Shown here piece by piece: positions 49,549-58,358 of a stretch of DNA of 64,000 nt. This DNA is from Acidobacteriota bacterium (GTDB lineage Bacteria > Acidobacteriota > Blastocatellia > Pyrinomonadales > Pyrinomonadaceae). Within the stretch, counting starts at the first letter, position 1; each line of letters starts with the position of its first letter. Position numbers and translations under genes: made by a program. A model generated the notes under the pieces. It was not told the DNA's origin and searched no databases. It was given only the letters and a program-made list of their open reading frames with translations. Location: NCBI GenBank assembly GCA_019639115.1, contig JAHBSM010000008.1, positions 1-64,000 on the forward strand, in the 5' to 3' direction.

Positions 49549-51699
49549 ATGAGAACCACAACCGCATATTTCGCAACGGCATTGGCAATAGCAGTATTCG
49601 CAGTTGCCGTACCGGGCTCTGAACCGCTCGTCTGGACCGTGAATTCGAGAGCAGAAGTGCTCCGCGGCGACGCTCGCGGGGTCTCGATAGATCAGGACGG
49701 AGCTATTACGGTGGCGCCTCGTGTGACTGAGATATTCAAGACCGGCGAATCATACATCTGGTCCTCTGCCGCAGATGCCGCGGGAAACATTTACCTCGGC
49801 ACAGGCGGCCAAGGAAAGATCTTCCGTGTGGATGCCGCAGGCAAAGGGACGTTGTTTGCCGATCTCCCGGATATGAACGTTTCTGCTCTTGCGATCGGAC
49901 GCGGGGGCGAACTCTATGCCGCGACCTTGCCCGACGGCAAGGTCTATCGAATTGACGCTGCGGGCAAGCCCGAAGTGTATTTCGATCCCGGTCAGAAATA
50001 TATTTGGGCGCTCGCGGCTGGAAGCGACGGCCTATATGTCGCGACGGGCGACGGAGGGAAACTGTATAAGGTTCGGTCGGCGGGAGCCGCGGCCGACGTA
50101 TCGCTTGTTTTTGACTCGAGCGAGACCCACATCATCTCGCTGGCGTTGGGAACCAAAGGCGAGCTGTACGCTGGCACCGATCCCGGCGGCCTCGTGATCC
50201 GATTCGGTCCTGACGGCAAGGCATTCGGCGTACTCGATTCTCCGCTCCGCGAGATACACGAGGTGATCGCCGCCGCCGACGGTTCGGTGTATGCTCTGGC
50301 TCTCGGAGAATCGGTTTCGGTAGCCAAAGCGACTGACGGAGCGGCTTCTGCCGCGACGGAGCAAAAGCCGGTTACGGTCGATAAGCCAAATCCTCTCAAT
50401 CCGGAACCGGCGCCAAAGAGCCGATATGACCTGTCGTCCGCACGATCGGCCGTCTATCGGGTCGCTCCGGATAGCGGCAACGTCGAGATCCTCTGGTCAT
50501 CCGGCTCGGTCGCGGGCTTTTCACTTACGGAGACTCGCGGCGGTGTTCTGATCGGCACTTCTGACAAAGGCCGTATCTATCGCATCGGGAACGACGCGCG
50601 CGAAACACTGATCGCACAGACCGGAGCGGCGCAGCTATCGACTTTGTCGTCGGTTCGCGGTGTACTGATGGCCGGGTCCAGCAACCAAGGCTCACTTTAT
50701 CGTATAGCTGCTGAGCCTCCGGCGGAGGGAACCTACGACTCGGCCGTGCTGGATTCGCGTGGTTCCTCGGCGTGGGGACGCATATGGTCGACGAGCAGCG
50801 GCAATGTTTCTTTGCAAACCCGATCGGGCAACTCCGAGCGGCCCGACGAGACCTGGAGCAATTGGAGCCAGGCGATCTCGGATCCCAAGGGCGGCCCTGT
50901 TGCAAGTCCCAAAGCACGTTATCTGCAGTGGCGGGCGGTCTTGAAAGGTGACGCACGGCTGAGCGAGGTCAATATCGCATTCGTGACCGCAAATATCGCG
51001 CCCGAGGTGCTGTCGCTGTCGGTGCTGCCCGTCAATGTTGGGCTCGCCGCAAATCCTGCGGTCCAGATCGATCCAAATATAGAGACGGCGGGAATGGATC
51101 CCGTTCTGTTTGGCCTTCCGAATCAGCCGGTGCCGCCGCGTCGATTGTTCCAGAAGGGAGCCATTTCGCTGCAATGGACCGCCGAAGACCGCAACGGGGA
51201 CAAGCTCGTTTTTGACGTTTATTATCGCGAGGCGTCAGAGTCCCAGTTCAAATTGCTGCAGGCTGATCTGCGGGACGCTTTCTATGTCGTTGACGGCCTC
51301 TCGTTCGCCGATGGGCGTTATGTATTCAAGGTAACGGCACGTGACGCGCCGTCTAATCCCGCTCCGGCGGTCATGTCAGGCGAGCGCGTTACTGACGTGA
51401 TCTCGATCGACAATTCTCCGCCGGTCGTAACGCCAATCGGTAACCCGGCGGTGACCGGCGACAAGGTGCGGCTTGTTTTCGACGCCTCCGACGCGGGCAG
51501 CTATATCACCCGGGCGGAGTACAGCATCAACGGAGGCGAGTGGCGGGTCGTTTATCCGGATGATGGAATATCGGACAGCCCTCGCGAACGCTATACGGTC
51601 GACGTGAACGGACTGGCTCCGGGTGAGTATTCTGTTACGCTGAGGGTATTCGACGCCAATGCGAATCCGGGTCTCGGCAGGCTTAGCTTCAAAAAGTAA
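49549..51699 (+). CDS. Secreted beta-propeller protein with C-terminal Ig/FN3-like domains
   Basis: 716 aa. Signal peptide (ALAIAVFAVAVPGSEP). Residues about 60-420 are propeller blades of the NHL/SMP-30 kind (NIYLGTGGQGKIFRVD, ELYAATLPDGKVYRID, GLYVATGDGGKLYKV, GVLIGTSDKGRIYRIG). Residues about 430-716 are beta-sandwich domains (LQWTAEDRNGDKLVFDVYYR, VRLVFDASDAGSYITRAEYS). Probably a cell-surface or periplasmic protein; no ligand or enzyme activity can be assigned. Confidence 0.82.
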   Translation: MRTTTAYFATALAIAVFAVAVPGSEPLVWTVNSRAEVLRGDARGVSIDQDGAITVAPRVTEIFKTGESYIWSSAADAAGNIYLGTGGQGKIFRVDAAGKGTLFADLPDMNVSALAIGRGGELYAATLPDGKVYRIDAAGKPEVYFDPGQKYIWALAAGSDGLYVATGDGGKLYKVRSAGAAADVSLVFDSSETHIISLALGTKGELYAGTDPGGLVIRFGPDGKAFGVLDSPLREIHEVIAAADGSVYALALGESVSVAKATDGAASAATEQKPVTVDKPNPLNPEPAPKSRYDLSSARSAVYRVAPDSGNVEILWSSGSVAGFSLTETRGGVLIGTSDKGRIYRIGNDARETLIAQTGAAQLSTLSSVRGVLMAGSSNQGSLYRIAAEPPAEGTYDSAVLDSRGSSAWGRIWSTSSGNVSLQTRSGNSERPDETWSNWSQAISDPKGGPVASPKARYLQWRAVLKGDARLSEVNIAFVTANIAPEVLSLSVLPVNVGLAANPAVQIDPNIETAGMDPVLFGLPNQPVPPRRLFQKGAISLQWTAEDRNGDKLVFDVYYREASESQFKLLQADLRDAFYVVDGLSFADGRYVFKVTARDAPSNPAPAVMSGERVTDVISIDNSPPVVTPIGNPAVTGDKVRLVFDASDAGSYITRAEYSINGGEWRVVYPDDGISDSPRERYTVDVNGLAPGEYSVTLRVFDANANPGLGRLSFKK

Positions 51700-51712
51700 A
51701 GTGAAGGACTAG

Positions 51713-52225
51713 CTAGTCTTTGGGCAACGCTCTTGTCTCGCCTTCGCTCTCGTTATCCAACAAACGCGTCGTCGCGTCGGTGACGGACGGGGGCACGAGG
51801 TCTCCCGTTTTGTACTGCGTTGGCGAGATCGATACAGGCGGAGCGATCATGGGCTGCTCGGGCCGCCCGCCGAGACTGTTTGGCGGGGCGGCAACACCTG
51901 GCAACAAAGGCTGTCGACGCTGTTCGCGGACCTGAAAGTATCGAGCAACGCCCGAACCCATCATTGTAAAGGCAGGTATCAACAGCCAGAACCACCAGCC
52001 TTTGCCGATCGAGAAAGAGATCGCGATCGCAACGATCAGAAATGCGAGGCCCGTAAAGAACTTAGTGATGGCGCCTTCGAGGGTGACCGGTTTGCCCTTG
52101 TCATCCACCAGCGGAGCTGTAGGCGTGGACGCGAGTGCGGCGGTGACGTTGGCTAGCGCGTTGCCGCAAGATCGACAAAATCTCCCCTGATCCGGATTTT
52201 CCTGGCCGCAGTTTGGGCAAAACAT
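51713..52225 (-). CDS. Zinc-ribbon membrane protein, 170 aa
   Basis: N-terminal zinc ribbon (MFCPNCGQENPDQGRFCRSC), two adjacent hydrophobic segments near residues 52-92 (FTGLAFLIVAIAISFSIG and GWWFWLLIPAFTMMGSGVA), and a disordered proline-rich tail. Function unknown. Convergent with the secreted propeller gene and 16 nt downstream of rlmB on the same strand. Confidence 0.8.
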   Translation of the reverse strand: MFCPNCGQENPDQGRFCRSCGNALANVTAALASTPTAPLVDDKGKPVTLEGAITKFFTGLAFLIVAIAISFSIGKGWWFWLLIPAFTMMGSGVARYFQVREQRRQPLLPGVAAPPNSLGGRPEQPMIAPPVSISPTQYKTGDLVPPSVTDATTRLLDNESEGETRALPKD

Positions 52226-52241
52226 ATTCTTGCGTCTGTCG

Positions 52242-53042
52242 CTAAAGGTCTTCGTTGCCGGCCGATCGCTGTCGCCTGGCCTCGAAGAGGATAACTCCGG
52301 CCGCGACAGAGACGTTCAGCGAGTCGATTTTCCCATACATCGGTATCTTAACCAAAGTGTCGCAGTTCTCTGCAACCAAACGATGCAGCCCGGAACCTTC
52401 ACTGCCCAGGACAAGAGCAGACGGAAGCCGCCAGTCCCACTGCGTATGGTCGATCGAGGCATCGATGCTGGTTCCTACCACCCATATATCGTTACGCTTC
52501 AATTCTTCGATAGTTCGATTGAGATTGCCCGAACGAGCGACGCGCATATATTCGAGAGCGCCGGCGGACGAACGCGCGACCGTTTCATTCAGACCGACAG
52601 CTCGCCGCTCCGGAATGATGACGCCGTCTGCTCCGGCGCATTCCGCAGTGCGAATGACGGCCCCTAGGTTTCGCGGGTCTTCGATGCCGTCAAGCAATAC
52701 GATCAGCGGCGTCTCCGAGGCTGAGATCATCTCATCAACTTCTACATAGGAGGCCGGAGACACGAGAGCAACGATCCCCTGATGATTTGCTCCGGGCGGC
52801 ACAAGGCCCGCGATCTTGTCGCGAGAAACGTGCGACCAGGCGATACCCCGCTGCCGGCAGACGTCCATCACCTCAGCAAATCTACGTTCGCGCGAGCCTT
52901 CGGCGATCAGCACTTTTTCGACCGATCTTCGCTCGGCCTTAAGCGATTCCAAAACAGGCAGCACGCCGAAAACTACCGTCTCCGACGCCGCAGCGAACTT
53001 AGGACCTTCGTTTTTAACGGGGTGCGGCCGCGACTTCCTCAT
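52242..53042 (-). CDS. rlmB: RlmB/TrmH-family rRNA 2'-O-methyltransferase
   Basis: 266 aa SPOUT methyltransferase. N-terminal substrate-binding domain (FGVLPVLESLKAERRSVEKV) and C-terminal knot: LDGIEDPRNLGAVIRTAE (motif 1), LGSEGSGLHRL (motif 2) and KIPMYGKIDSLNVSVAAGV (motif 3). The expected reaction is Gm2251 of 23S rRNA; another 23S position or a tRNA target cannot be ruled out. The start overlaps the upstream gene by ATGA. Confidence 0.9.
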   Translation of the reverse strand: MRKSRPHPVKNEGPKFAAASETVVFGVLPVLESLKAERRSVEKVLIAEGSRERRFAEVMDVCRQRGIAWSHVSRDKIAGLVPPGANHQGIVALVSPASYVEVDEMISASETPLIVLLDGIEDPRNLGAVIRTAECAGADGVIIPERRAVGLNETVARSSAGALEYMRVARSGNLNRTIEELKRNDIWVVGTSIDASIDHTQWDWRLPSALVLGSEGSGLHRLVAENCDTLVKIPMYGKIDSLNVSVAAGVILFEARRQRSAGNEDL

Positions 53043-53947
53043 CTTACGAATGCGATCATCCTGGAGTAACGAGTGAACTGAGAAAGGTTATCGCGGCGCT
53101 CGACGCTATTCAACTTTGGCTTACCGAAACTGGAACGTTCGAATCCGGCTGCTGCGATCGAGGAGTCAGAAGGCCAGACTGATTCAAGCCATCGACGCGA
53201 ACGGTCGAAATTTGTATCGAGCACCGCGTCTGGTCCGGTTTGCGCGAGTATTGCACCGAGTTTGCGAACGTTGTCGGCAGCGATCAGCGTACGTTCGTCG
53301 CCGAGACATGAGAAATCGAATCCGAACGGCCGGATGCGATACCAACGATCGTCGGGACCCAGGAATAGGTCGAGAACAGCCTCGTCCGAGTTTGCCGTCG
53401 TCTCGTTCAGGAGCTGGCGGCCGGACGACGTTCGGCGTTCCGTCCTCTCGACAGCAGCGGTTCGCAGAGTTCCGTGGACAACTAGACGAGTGTCGGCGAC
53501 GAGAGCAGGCAAGCTTTCGAGATCGCCGGGTGCGCGGGCTCGAAACTCGGCCAGATCGTCGTCGATCCCGGTGAGACGGATCGGGGCCGCCGACGGCAGC
53601 AGATCGTTGTCATCGAATATCCGAACATCCACCAAATTCTCGGCGAGGCGTGATGTTATCGACTCGGCGGCAGGCCGTGACCTGGCTGCAGTCAGCGGCA
53701 GCCAGCAGCCTGAAACGAAGGCGGATCGGGCACCGGCGGGGTCTTGCTTTGCAAATTCTGCGATGGCATCGAGTCCAGCGGCGTTATCGTGATCAACCTT
53801 TACCACGATCCAAAACTCGTTCTGTTCGGCCCCGTCCTCATTCGTTGCGGCCCGAAGCAGACTGCCGCAATAGAGGCAATCGCTCCGCCGGCTGCGATTC
53901 GGCCTGCCGCATTTTGGGCATGATCCTATGATCTCAACCTCGGTCAC
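53039..53947 (-). CDS. Zinc-ribbon protein of unknown function, about 302 aa
   Basis: A GTG at 53947 gives MTEVEIIGSCPKCGRPNRSR followed by CLYC, a four-Cys zinc ribbon; the frame upstream to 54127 looks non-coding. The remaining 250 residues are not recognised: acidic, with RPFGFDFSCLGDERTLIAAD near the middle and RRWLESVWPSDSS near the end. ATGA overlap with rlmB downstream suggests co-expression. Divergent from the NYN gene across 275 bp that show no other feature. Confidence 0.65.
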   Translation of the reverse strand: MTEVEIIGSCPKCGRPNRSRRSDCLYCGSLLRAATNEDGAEQNEFWIVVKVDHDNAAGLDAIAEFAKQDPAGARSAFVSGCWLPLTAARSRPAAESITSRLAENLVDVRIFDDNDLLPSAAPIRLTGIDDDLAEFRARAPGDLESLPALVADTRLVVHGTLRTAAVERTERRTSSGRQLLNETTANSDEAVLDLFLGPDDRWYRIRPFGFDFSCLGDERTLIAADNVRKLGAILAQTGPDAVLDTNFDRSRRWLESVWPSDSSIAAAGFERSSFGKPKLNSVERRDNLSQFTRYSRMIAFVR

Positions 53948-54222
53948 GAGTCGAATATTAACACTGGTGTGATGAATTTGCTTGACCGCATCGACCGCGT
54001 CGATGCAAACTATTAGATGGCCGGTAAATGCTAGTGCCGGATATTGGAGATCGCGAACAGACACAGCTATTAGTCGATTATATTGGATACAGATATCGTT
54101 CCCACTCGAACGCAGAGTTCGACCCACAAGATAAACTAACGCCGGAACCTATATCGCCGATCACCCCGTCCGAGACACAAGCTGCATTTCACCGTTCGAC
54201 ACTTTAGGTTGAGGTGAGCCTT

Positions 54223-54891
54223 ATGCAGTATGAAATGACAACGCCGTCTTGGCAGTTTGGTAATCGCGGCCGTGTCGCGATATTCATCGATGGAAACAAT
54301 CTGTTTCACGCCGCGCGTTTCCATAACGTCGATATCGATTACAACAAGCTCCTGCGAGTGCTGCTGGGGGACGGGCGTCTCCTTCGGGCATTTTTCTACA
54401 CTGGAGTGGATGTCGGTGCCGAGCGACAGCAGGGGTTCCTGCTCTGGATGCGGCGAAATGGTTTTAGGGTCGTGCAGAAAGAGCTTAAAACATTCTACGA
54501 CGGGACGCGAAAGGCGAATCTGGACGTTGAGATCGCCGTGGATATGCTTAGCCTCGCGGGCCAGTATGATACGGCCGTGCTCGTATCGGGCGATGAGGAT
54601 TTTGTCTATGCGATCAACGCGGTTGCCTACAAAGGCTGTCGCGTAGAGATAGCAGGGTTTCGTTCGAACACGGCTCCACGTTTGATCGATGTTGGGGATT
54701 TCTTTATTGATCTCGGGGATATCGCTCCGCTGATCAGGAAGGAATCGACAGCTTCAGGCGAATTTGAAGTACCTGCATTCGAGCCGCCAAGTGACCTTCC
54801 GGCAGATAGCACCGCTCCGCGTGTTTCCCGAGACGAGCAGACCGCCGGCGAAGGCCACCACGGGCTGACGCGGCATCGCGAACAACGATGA
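54223..54891 (+). CDS. NYN-domain (LabA/DUF88) ribonuclease-like protein
   Basis: 222 aa. PIN-like NYN fold with acidic active-site residues in IFIDGNNLFH, KANLDVEIAVDML and VLVSGDEDF. Family members cleave RNA or act in RNA turnover. The ATG at 54223 has a GAGGTGA ribosome-binding site; the GTG at 54214 lies inside that site. The C-terminal 45 residues are disordered. It overlaps the DUF2203 gene by ATGA. Confidence 0.9.
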   Translation: MQYEMTTPSWQFGNRGRVAIFIDGNNLFHAARFHNVDIDYNKLLRVLLGDGRLLRAFFYTGVDVGAERQQGFLLWMRRNGFRVVQKELKTFYDGTRKANLDVEIAVDMLSLAGQYDTAVLVSGDEDFVYAINAVAYKGCRVEIAGFRSNTAPRLIDVGDFFIDLGDIAPLIRKESTASGEFEVPAFEPPSDLPADSTAPRVSRDEQTAGEGHHGLTRHREQR

Positions 54892-55274
54892 AGATCTTCA
54901 CGCTATCTGAGGCGAATGAAGCTCTATCGACCATCGTGCCGATGGTCCAAGAGATACGCAGACGATACCTCGAGATACAGGAGCTGAAACCGGCGGCAAA
55001 GGCTGCGTCTGATGCGTCGAACCGCGGCGGCGGAATGGCCGGAGGTTCGCGATACGTTTCGGCTTTATACGAGACCGGCCGATTGATGGCTCGGCTGGAG
55101 GACCTCGGCGTCGAGGTCAGGGACCCTGAGCGTGGATTGATCGATCTACCGTCGATGAAGGATGGCCGCGTTGTCTATTTGTGTTGGCAGATCGGCGAAG
55201 GCGACAAGATCGATTGGTGGCATGAGACCTATGCGGGCTTTGACGGGCGACAGCCAATAGACAGGCGCTTATAA
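54888..55274 (+). CDS. DUF2203 family protein
   Basis: 128 aa. Opens with IFTLSEANEALSTIVPMVQEI and ends with YLCWQIGEGDKIDWWHETYAG and a GFDGRQPI stretch, the family hallmarks. Mostly helical and soluble, function unknown. Coupled to the NYN gene by ATGA and followed directly by a terminator. Confidence 0.9.
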   Translation: MKIFTLSEANEALSTIVPMVQEIRRRYLEIQELKPAAKAASDASNRGGGMAGGSRYVSALYETGRLMARLEDLGVEVRDPERGLIDLPSMKDGRVVYLCWQIGEGDKIDWWHETYAGFDGRQPIDRRL

Positions 55275-55285
55275 GCGCTTTTTTT
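55265..55285 (+). terminator. Rho-independent terminator after DUF2203
   Basis: Palindrome GCGCTT-AT-AAGCGC (55265-55278), overlapping the stop codon, followed by seven Ts. Confidence 0.75.
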
Positions 55286-55434
55286 GCGATCCTTGCCGAT
55301 CGACCCTCATTTTCTTAAAAAACTTGCCTATTTGCTGCGCTTTAGTATTGACTGCTTAAAGTAAATGTTGATATTCTTTGCAGAGTTTGTGCATCGCTGC
55401 TTAAGCAGATATTCCGAAAAGCCTCCAACCGCCT

Positions 55435-56724
55435 ATGAAATGTCAGGTTTGCGAACGCGAGCTGGCGCCGACATTGTCCATCTGTCCTAAATGCGGCGCG
55501 ATGATGAACGACTCGATCCGCGAGGAACTTGAGGTCAAAGTCAACTCCGGCGGACTCAGAATGCCGCCCGCAGTACAAGCATCACGCGAGGCCGCCGTCA
55601 GCGTGCCGAGGCCTGAGCTTGCACCACCGCCAAAACCTATTGTTACGGCGCCGCTTAATGCTCAAAAGACGAGCCCGACACTCGTAGGATTCCAGCCAAA
55701 AGAAACACCGGTGCCTGAGTGGCGGCTTCAGGTTCAAAACGCCGTGCGACAGCGTAATGGCGGGACGGCGGCGGGCCCGGCAAGTTCGAATATGGCGGCC
55801 GCCGCGGTTGCCGTCAAACAAAGCGAACAAAGGCCGGCTCAGAATATTTTGCCCGACAATGCCGATCCGAGGCTGGCACGAGCTTTGGCCAAGATAAACT
55901 CATCGCGGAAGGCTTACGGCCTGGCGGCCGAAATCGAAAGGCCGTCTGCTCCGTTGCCGCCGCGTCCCGCTACGCCAAACAAGCCGTATCCGTATGGCGT
56001 GGTCAACTCGGCCCCGGCCCCGATCGCTTCGACCGCAGCCGCTGCACCTGTACCTGTTGTTGCCGCTCCGGAGCCACGCAAGATCCCGAATCCCGTGCTC
56101 CGGCCTGTATTTTCCGCGCCGGAAGCCGAACGCGTCGAAACGAACAAACTCCCTCGGATCGAGAAGATCGTCGAGAAGAAGATCGAACGCGTCGAACCGA
56201 TAGAAGAACTTACCGAAGATGTCCCGCATCCTGCAGAATTCGAAGGCGTCCGCCGTATTGTGATAAGTGCCGAAGCGCCGCTCGCGGACGAGGCCGAAAC
56301 CTACGAAGAGATCGAGGACCTGGCACCCATGGCGATGCGGTTCAACGCCGGCCTGTTCGACGTGGTCATCGGCCTGGTCGCCGCAATGGTGGTCGTCTCG
56401 CCGCTCGCGTTCGCAGCCGAGAATTGGCTCTCTCCGATGATATTGCTTGCGTTCGGGGCCGCATTCATCGCGGTTATGTTCATCTATCTCACTGCCGCGA
56501 CCGGATTCTATGGACGCACGATCGGAATGCGGATCTTCAATATATTAGCGGTCGACCTAGAAGAGAACGAGTATCCGACGCTGCGTCAGGCCGCGATCAA
56601 CTCTGCGGTCTATATTGCTTCGCTTATGTTCTTTGGATTCGGCCTTTTTTCCGTTTTCTTGAACGAAGAGCGGCGCGGCTGGCACGACATCGCTTCGAAC
56701 ACGATCGTCGTAAGCGAATTTTAG
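55435..56724 (+). CDS. RDD-family membrane protein with N-terminal zinc ribbon
   Basis: 429 aa. Zinc ribbon at the start (MKCQVCERELAPTLSICPKC), a long proline/alanine-rich linker (about residues 35-240), an acidic stretch, then an RDD domain with three hydrophobic segments (FDVVIGLVAAMVVVSPLAF, MILLAFGAAFIAVMFIYL, AAINSAVYIASLMFFGFGLF) and the GRTIGMRIFNI and RRGWHDI motifs. RDD proteins are inner-membrane, some linked to ion homeostasis; function here unknown. Confidence 0.85.
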   Translation: MKCQVCERELAPTLSICPKCGAMMNDSIREELEVKVNSGGLRMPPAVQASREAAVSVPRPELAPPPKPIVTAPLNAQKTSPTLVGFQPKETPVPEWRLQVQNAVRQRNGGTAAGPASSNMAAAAVAVKQSEQRPAQNILPDNADPRLARALAKINSSRKAYGLAAEIERPSAPLPPRPATPNKPYPYGVVNSAPAPIASTAAAAPVPVVAAPEPRKIPNPVLRPVFSAPEAERVETNKLPRIEKIVEKKIERVEPIEELTEDVPHPAEFEGVRRIVISAEAPLADEAETYEEIEDLAPMAMRFNAGLFDVVIGLVAAMVVVSPLAFAAENWLSPMILLAFGAAFIAVMFIYLTAATGFYGRTIGMRIFNILAVDLEENEYPTLRQAAINSAVYIASLMFFGFGLFSVFLNEERRGWHDIASNTIVVSEF

Positions 56725-56755
56725 ACAAAGGCGGCTTTACGTCCTTAAAAGATCG

Positions 56756-56794
56756 AGCCAAGCGGACGCCGGTCAGCGCATCGCTTGGCTTTTT
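56756..56794 (+). terminator. Rho-independent terminator after the RDD gene
   Basis: AGCCAAGCG (56756-56764) pairs with CGCTTGGCT (56782-56790), followed by a run of five Ts. Confidence 0.75.
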
Positions 56795-56805
56795 GATTTG
56801 AGACG

Positions 56806-57711
56806 ATGACTTTGGAAACGTCGCACAACCCGACCGACGAGCGTGCGGCCCTTGTCGCCGATGCCGCCGAAAAGGCACGGGCACGGCTAAAGAAGATCCT
56901 AGTAAAGAAACAGAAGCTTCGCGATAATCTCAGGGCGGATCTTCAGAAGCACGGTGATCCCGAAGAATGGAAGCGAAAGGGCGATCTTTTGCTTGCAAAT
57001 ATCAGCACCGCTAGACGCGAGGGCGACAAGGTCCTTTTGATCGATCACTTTGATGAGAACGCTCCGGAAATAGCGATCGATGTTCCCGGACGGCTGTCAG
57101 TAGGCGAAGCCGCAAACGAGATGTTTCGACGCTATGCCCGGGCACGCAACGGCCGGGCCGTGATCGACGGCCGGATACGCGAAACGGATAAAGAACTGGC
57201 AGAGATCGAGGCTTTGCTGAGCCGGACGGCAAGAGCAGAGGAGGAATCGGACCTTGAGTTCCTCGAATCGGTCGCTGTCGCAAAGAGAATTGCTCCAACC
57301 GAGGTCAGCAAAAAGAAGCGCAGGGATCCTGAGATCAAAGGCGTCCGCAGATACGTCTCAAGCGATGGATTTGAGGTGCTCGTCGGCCGCTCGGCCAAGG
57401 ACAACGACCATCTCACATTCAGGATCGCCCGCTCGATGGAGACCTGGCTGCACGCGGCTGACTATCCCGGGTCACACGTAGTGATCCGCAATCCGAATCG
57501 GAAGGAGATACCGCAACGGACCGTAGTGGAAGCCGCGCAGTTGGCCGCTTTCTTTAGCGACGCCCGCGGACTCGACAAAGCCGCGGTACATTTCACATTG
57601 AGGAAATTCGTGAACAAGCCGCGCCGCGGTTCACCCGGAGCGGTCAGCCTGGCGTCCTTCAAAACCGTTTTGGTGAGACCTGAGAACAGCCTCCGACGGG
57701 TGGATCTGTGA
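56806..57711 (+). CDS. Short NFACT-R protein (RqcH/Fbp relative without NFACT-N)
   Basis: 301 aa. Residues about 20-60 and 130-170 are charged helices that probably form the coiled-coil M domain. The C-terminal half is NFACT-R: YVSSDGFEVLVGRSAKDND, the Trp-His in METWLHAADYPGSHVVIR, and FTLRKFVNKPRRGSPGAVSL. Full-length RqcH/Rqc2 is near 550-600 aa, and the N-terminal NFACT-N domain that contacts tRNA is absent here with no upstream frame to supply it. Ribosome or RNA binding in quality control is inferred. Confidence 0.82.
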   Translation: MTLETSHNPTDERAALVADAAEKARARLKKILVKKQKLRDNLRADLQKHGDPEEWKRKGDLLLANISTARREGDKVLLIDHFDENAPEIAIDVPGRLSVGEAANEMFRRYARARNGRAVIDGRIRETDKELAEIEALLSRTARAEEESDLEFLESVAVAKRIAPTEVSKKKRRDPEIKGVRRYVSSDGFEVLVGRSAKDNDHLTFRIARSMETWLHAADYPGSHVVIRNPNRKEIPQRTVVEAAQLAAFFSDARGLDKAAVHFTLRKFVNKPRRGSPGAVSLASFKTVLVRPENSLRRVDL

Positions 57712-57727
57712 CCGATGGCCGGCTCGC

Positions 57728-58342
57728 CTACTCGTTTACGATCTTCTCGACGGACGACTTCATTTTATCGATCTGACTATCTCCGCCGCCAAGGAAAATG
57801 GCCCTCAGACGGCCTTCTCGATCGATCAAATAAGATTGGGGAACACCGTTGAACTTGGCGAGATTATTGAACTTTATATCCAGATCGTTGATATCTCGAG
57901 CTAGCTCGTAGTTGATCTTGAACTTTTCCGCGAATCGTTTGATATCGGCCACCTCTTCCTGCCCTCCTTCCGAGAAGCCGATGTCCAGGCCGACAACGGT
58001 GAATCCTTTATCTCGATATTTGTCCTGCATCTCGACGAGGTGGGGTATCTCGCCTCTGCAAGGGCCGCACCAGGTTGCCCAAAGGTTCAACAGGACGACC
58101 TTTCCTTTTCGATCCGTGATCTTGGAAAGCGATCCATCCAGCAACTCGAATTCTCCATTCGCGAGCTCAGACGACAGCGGTGGATATGCTGACGGCTTTG
58201 TCGCGTTCGGAGCTTCCTTGGACGGCGGATCGATCTGTGCGTTGTTCGCAGGCTGCGCCGAAGAACAGCCAGAAGTGTAAACGGCCAACGCTGCTAACGC
58301 GGTCAGCAAAATAGGAACCCTCTTGTATCTTTCAATCATCAT
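57728..58342 (-). CDS. TlpA-like thioredoxin-fold lipoprotein
   Basis: 204 aa. Lipobox in AALAVYTSGC, a proline-rich spacer, then a thioredoxin fold with NLWATWCGPCRGEIPHL (CxxC as C-G-P-C). The IKRFAEKFKINYELARD and YLIDREGRLRAIFLGG regions fit the TlpA/ResA family, which reduces exported disulfides, including apocytochrome c. It follows the FHA-ABC gene by 16 nt on the same strand. Substrate not evident. Confidence 0.87.
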   Translation of the reverse strand: MMIERYKRVPILLTALAALAVYTSGCSSAQPANNAQIDPPSKEAPNATKPSAYPPLSSELANGEFELLDGSLSKITDRKGKVVLLNLWATWCGPCRGEIPHLVEMQDKYRDKGFTVVGLDIGFSEGGQEEVADIKRFAEKFKINYELARDINDLDIKFNNLAKFNGVPQSYLIDREGRLRAIFLGGGDSQIDKMKSSVEKIVNE

Positions 58343-58358
58343 TATTGGATAATCCCGA

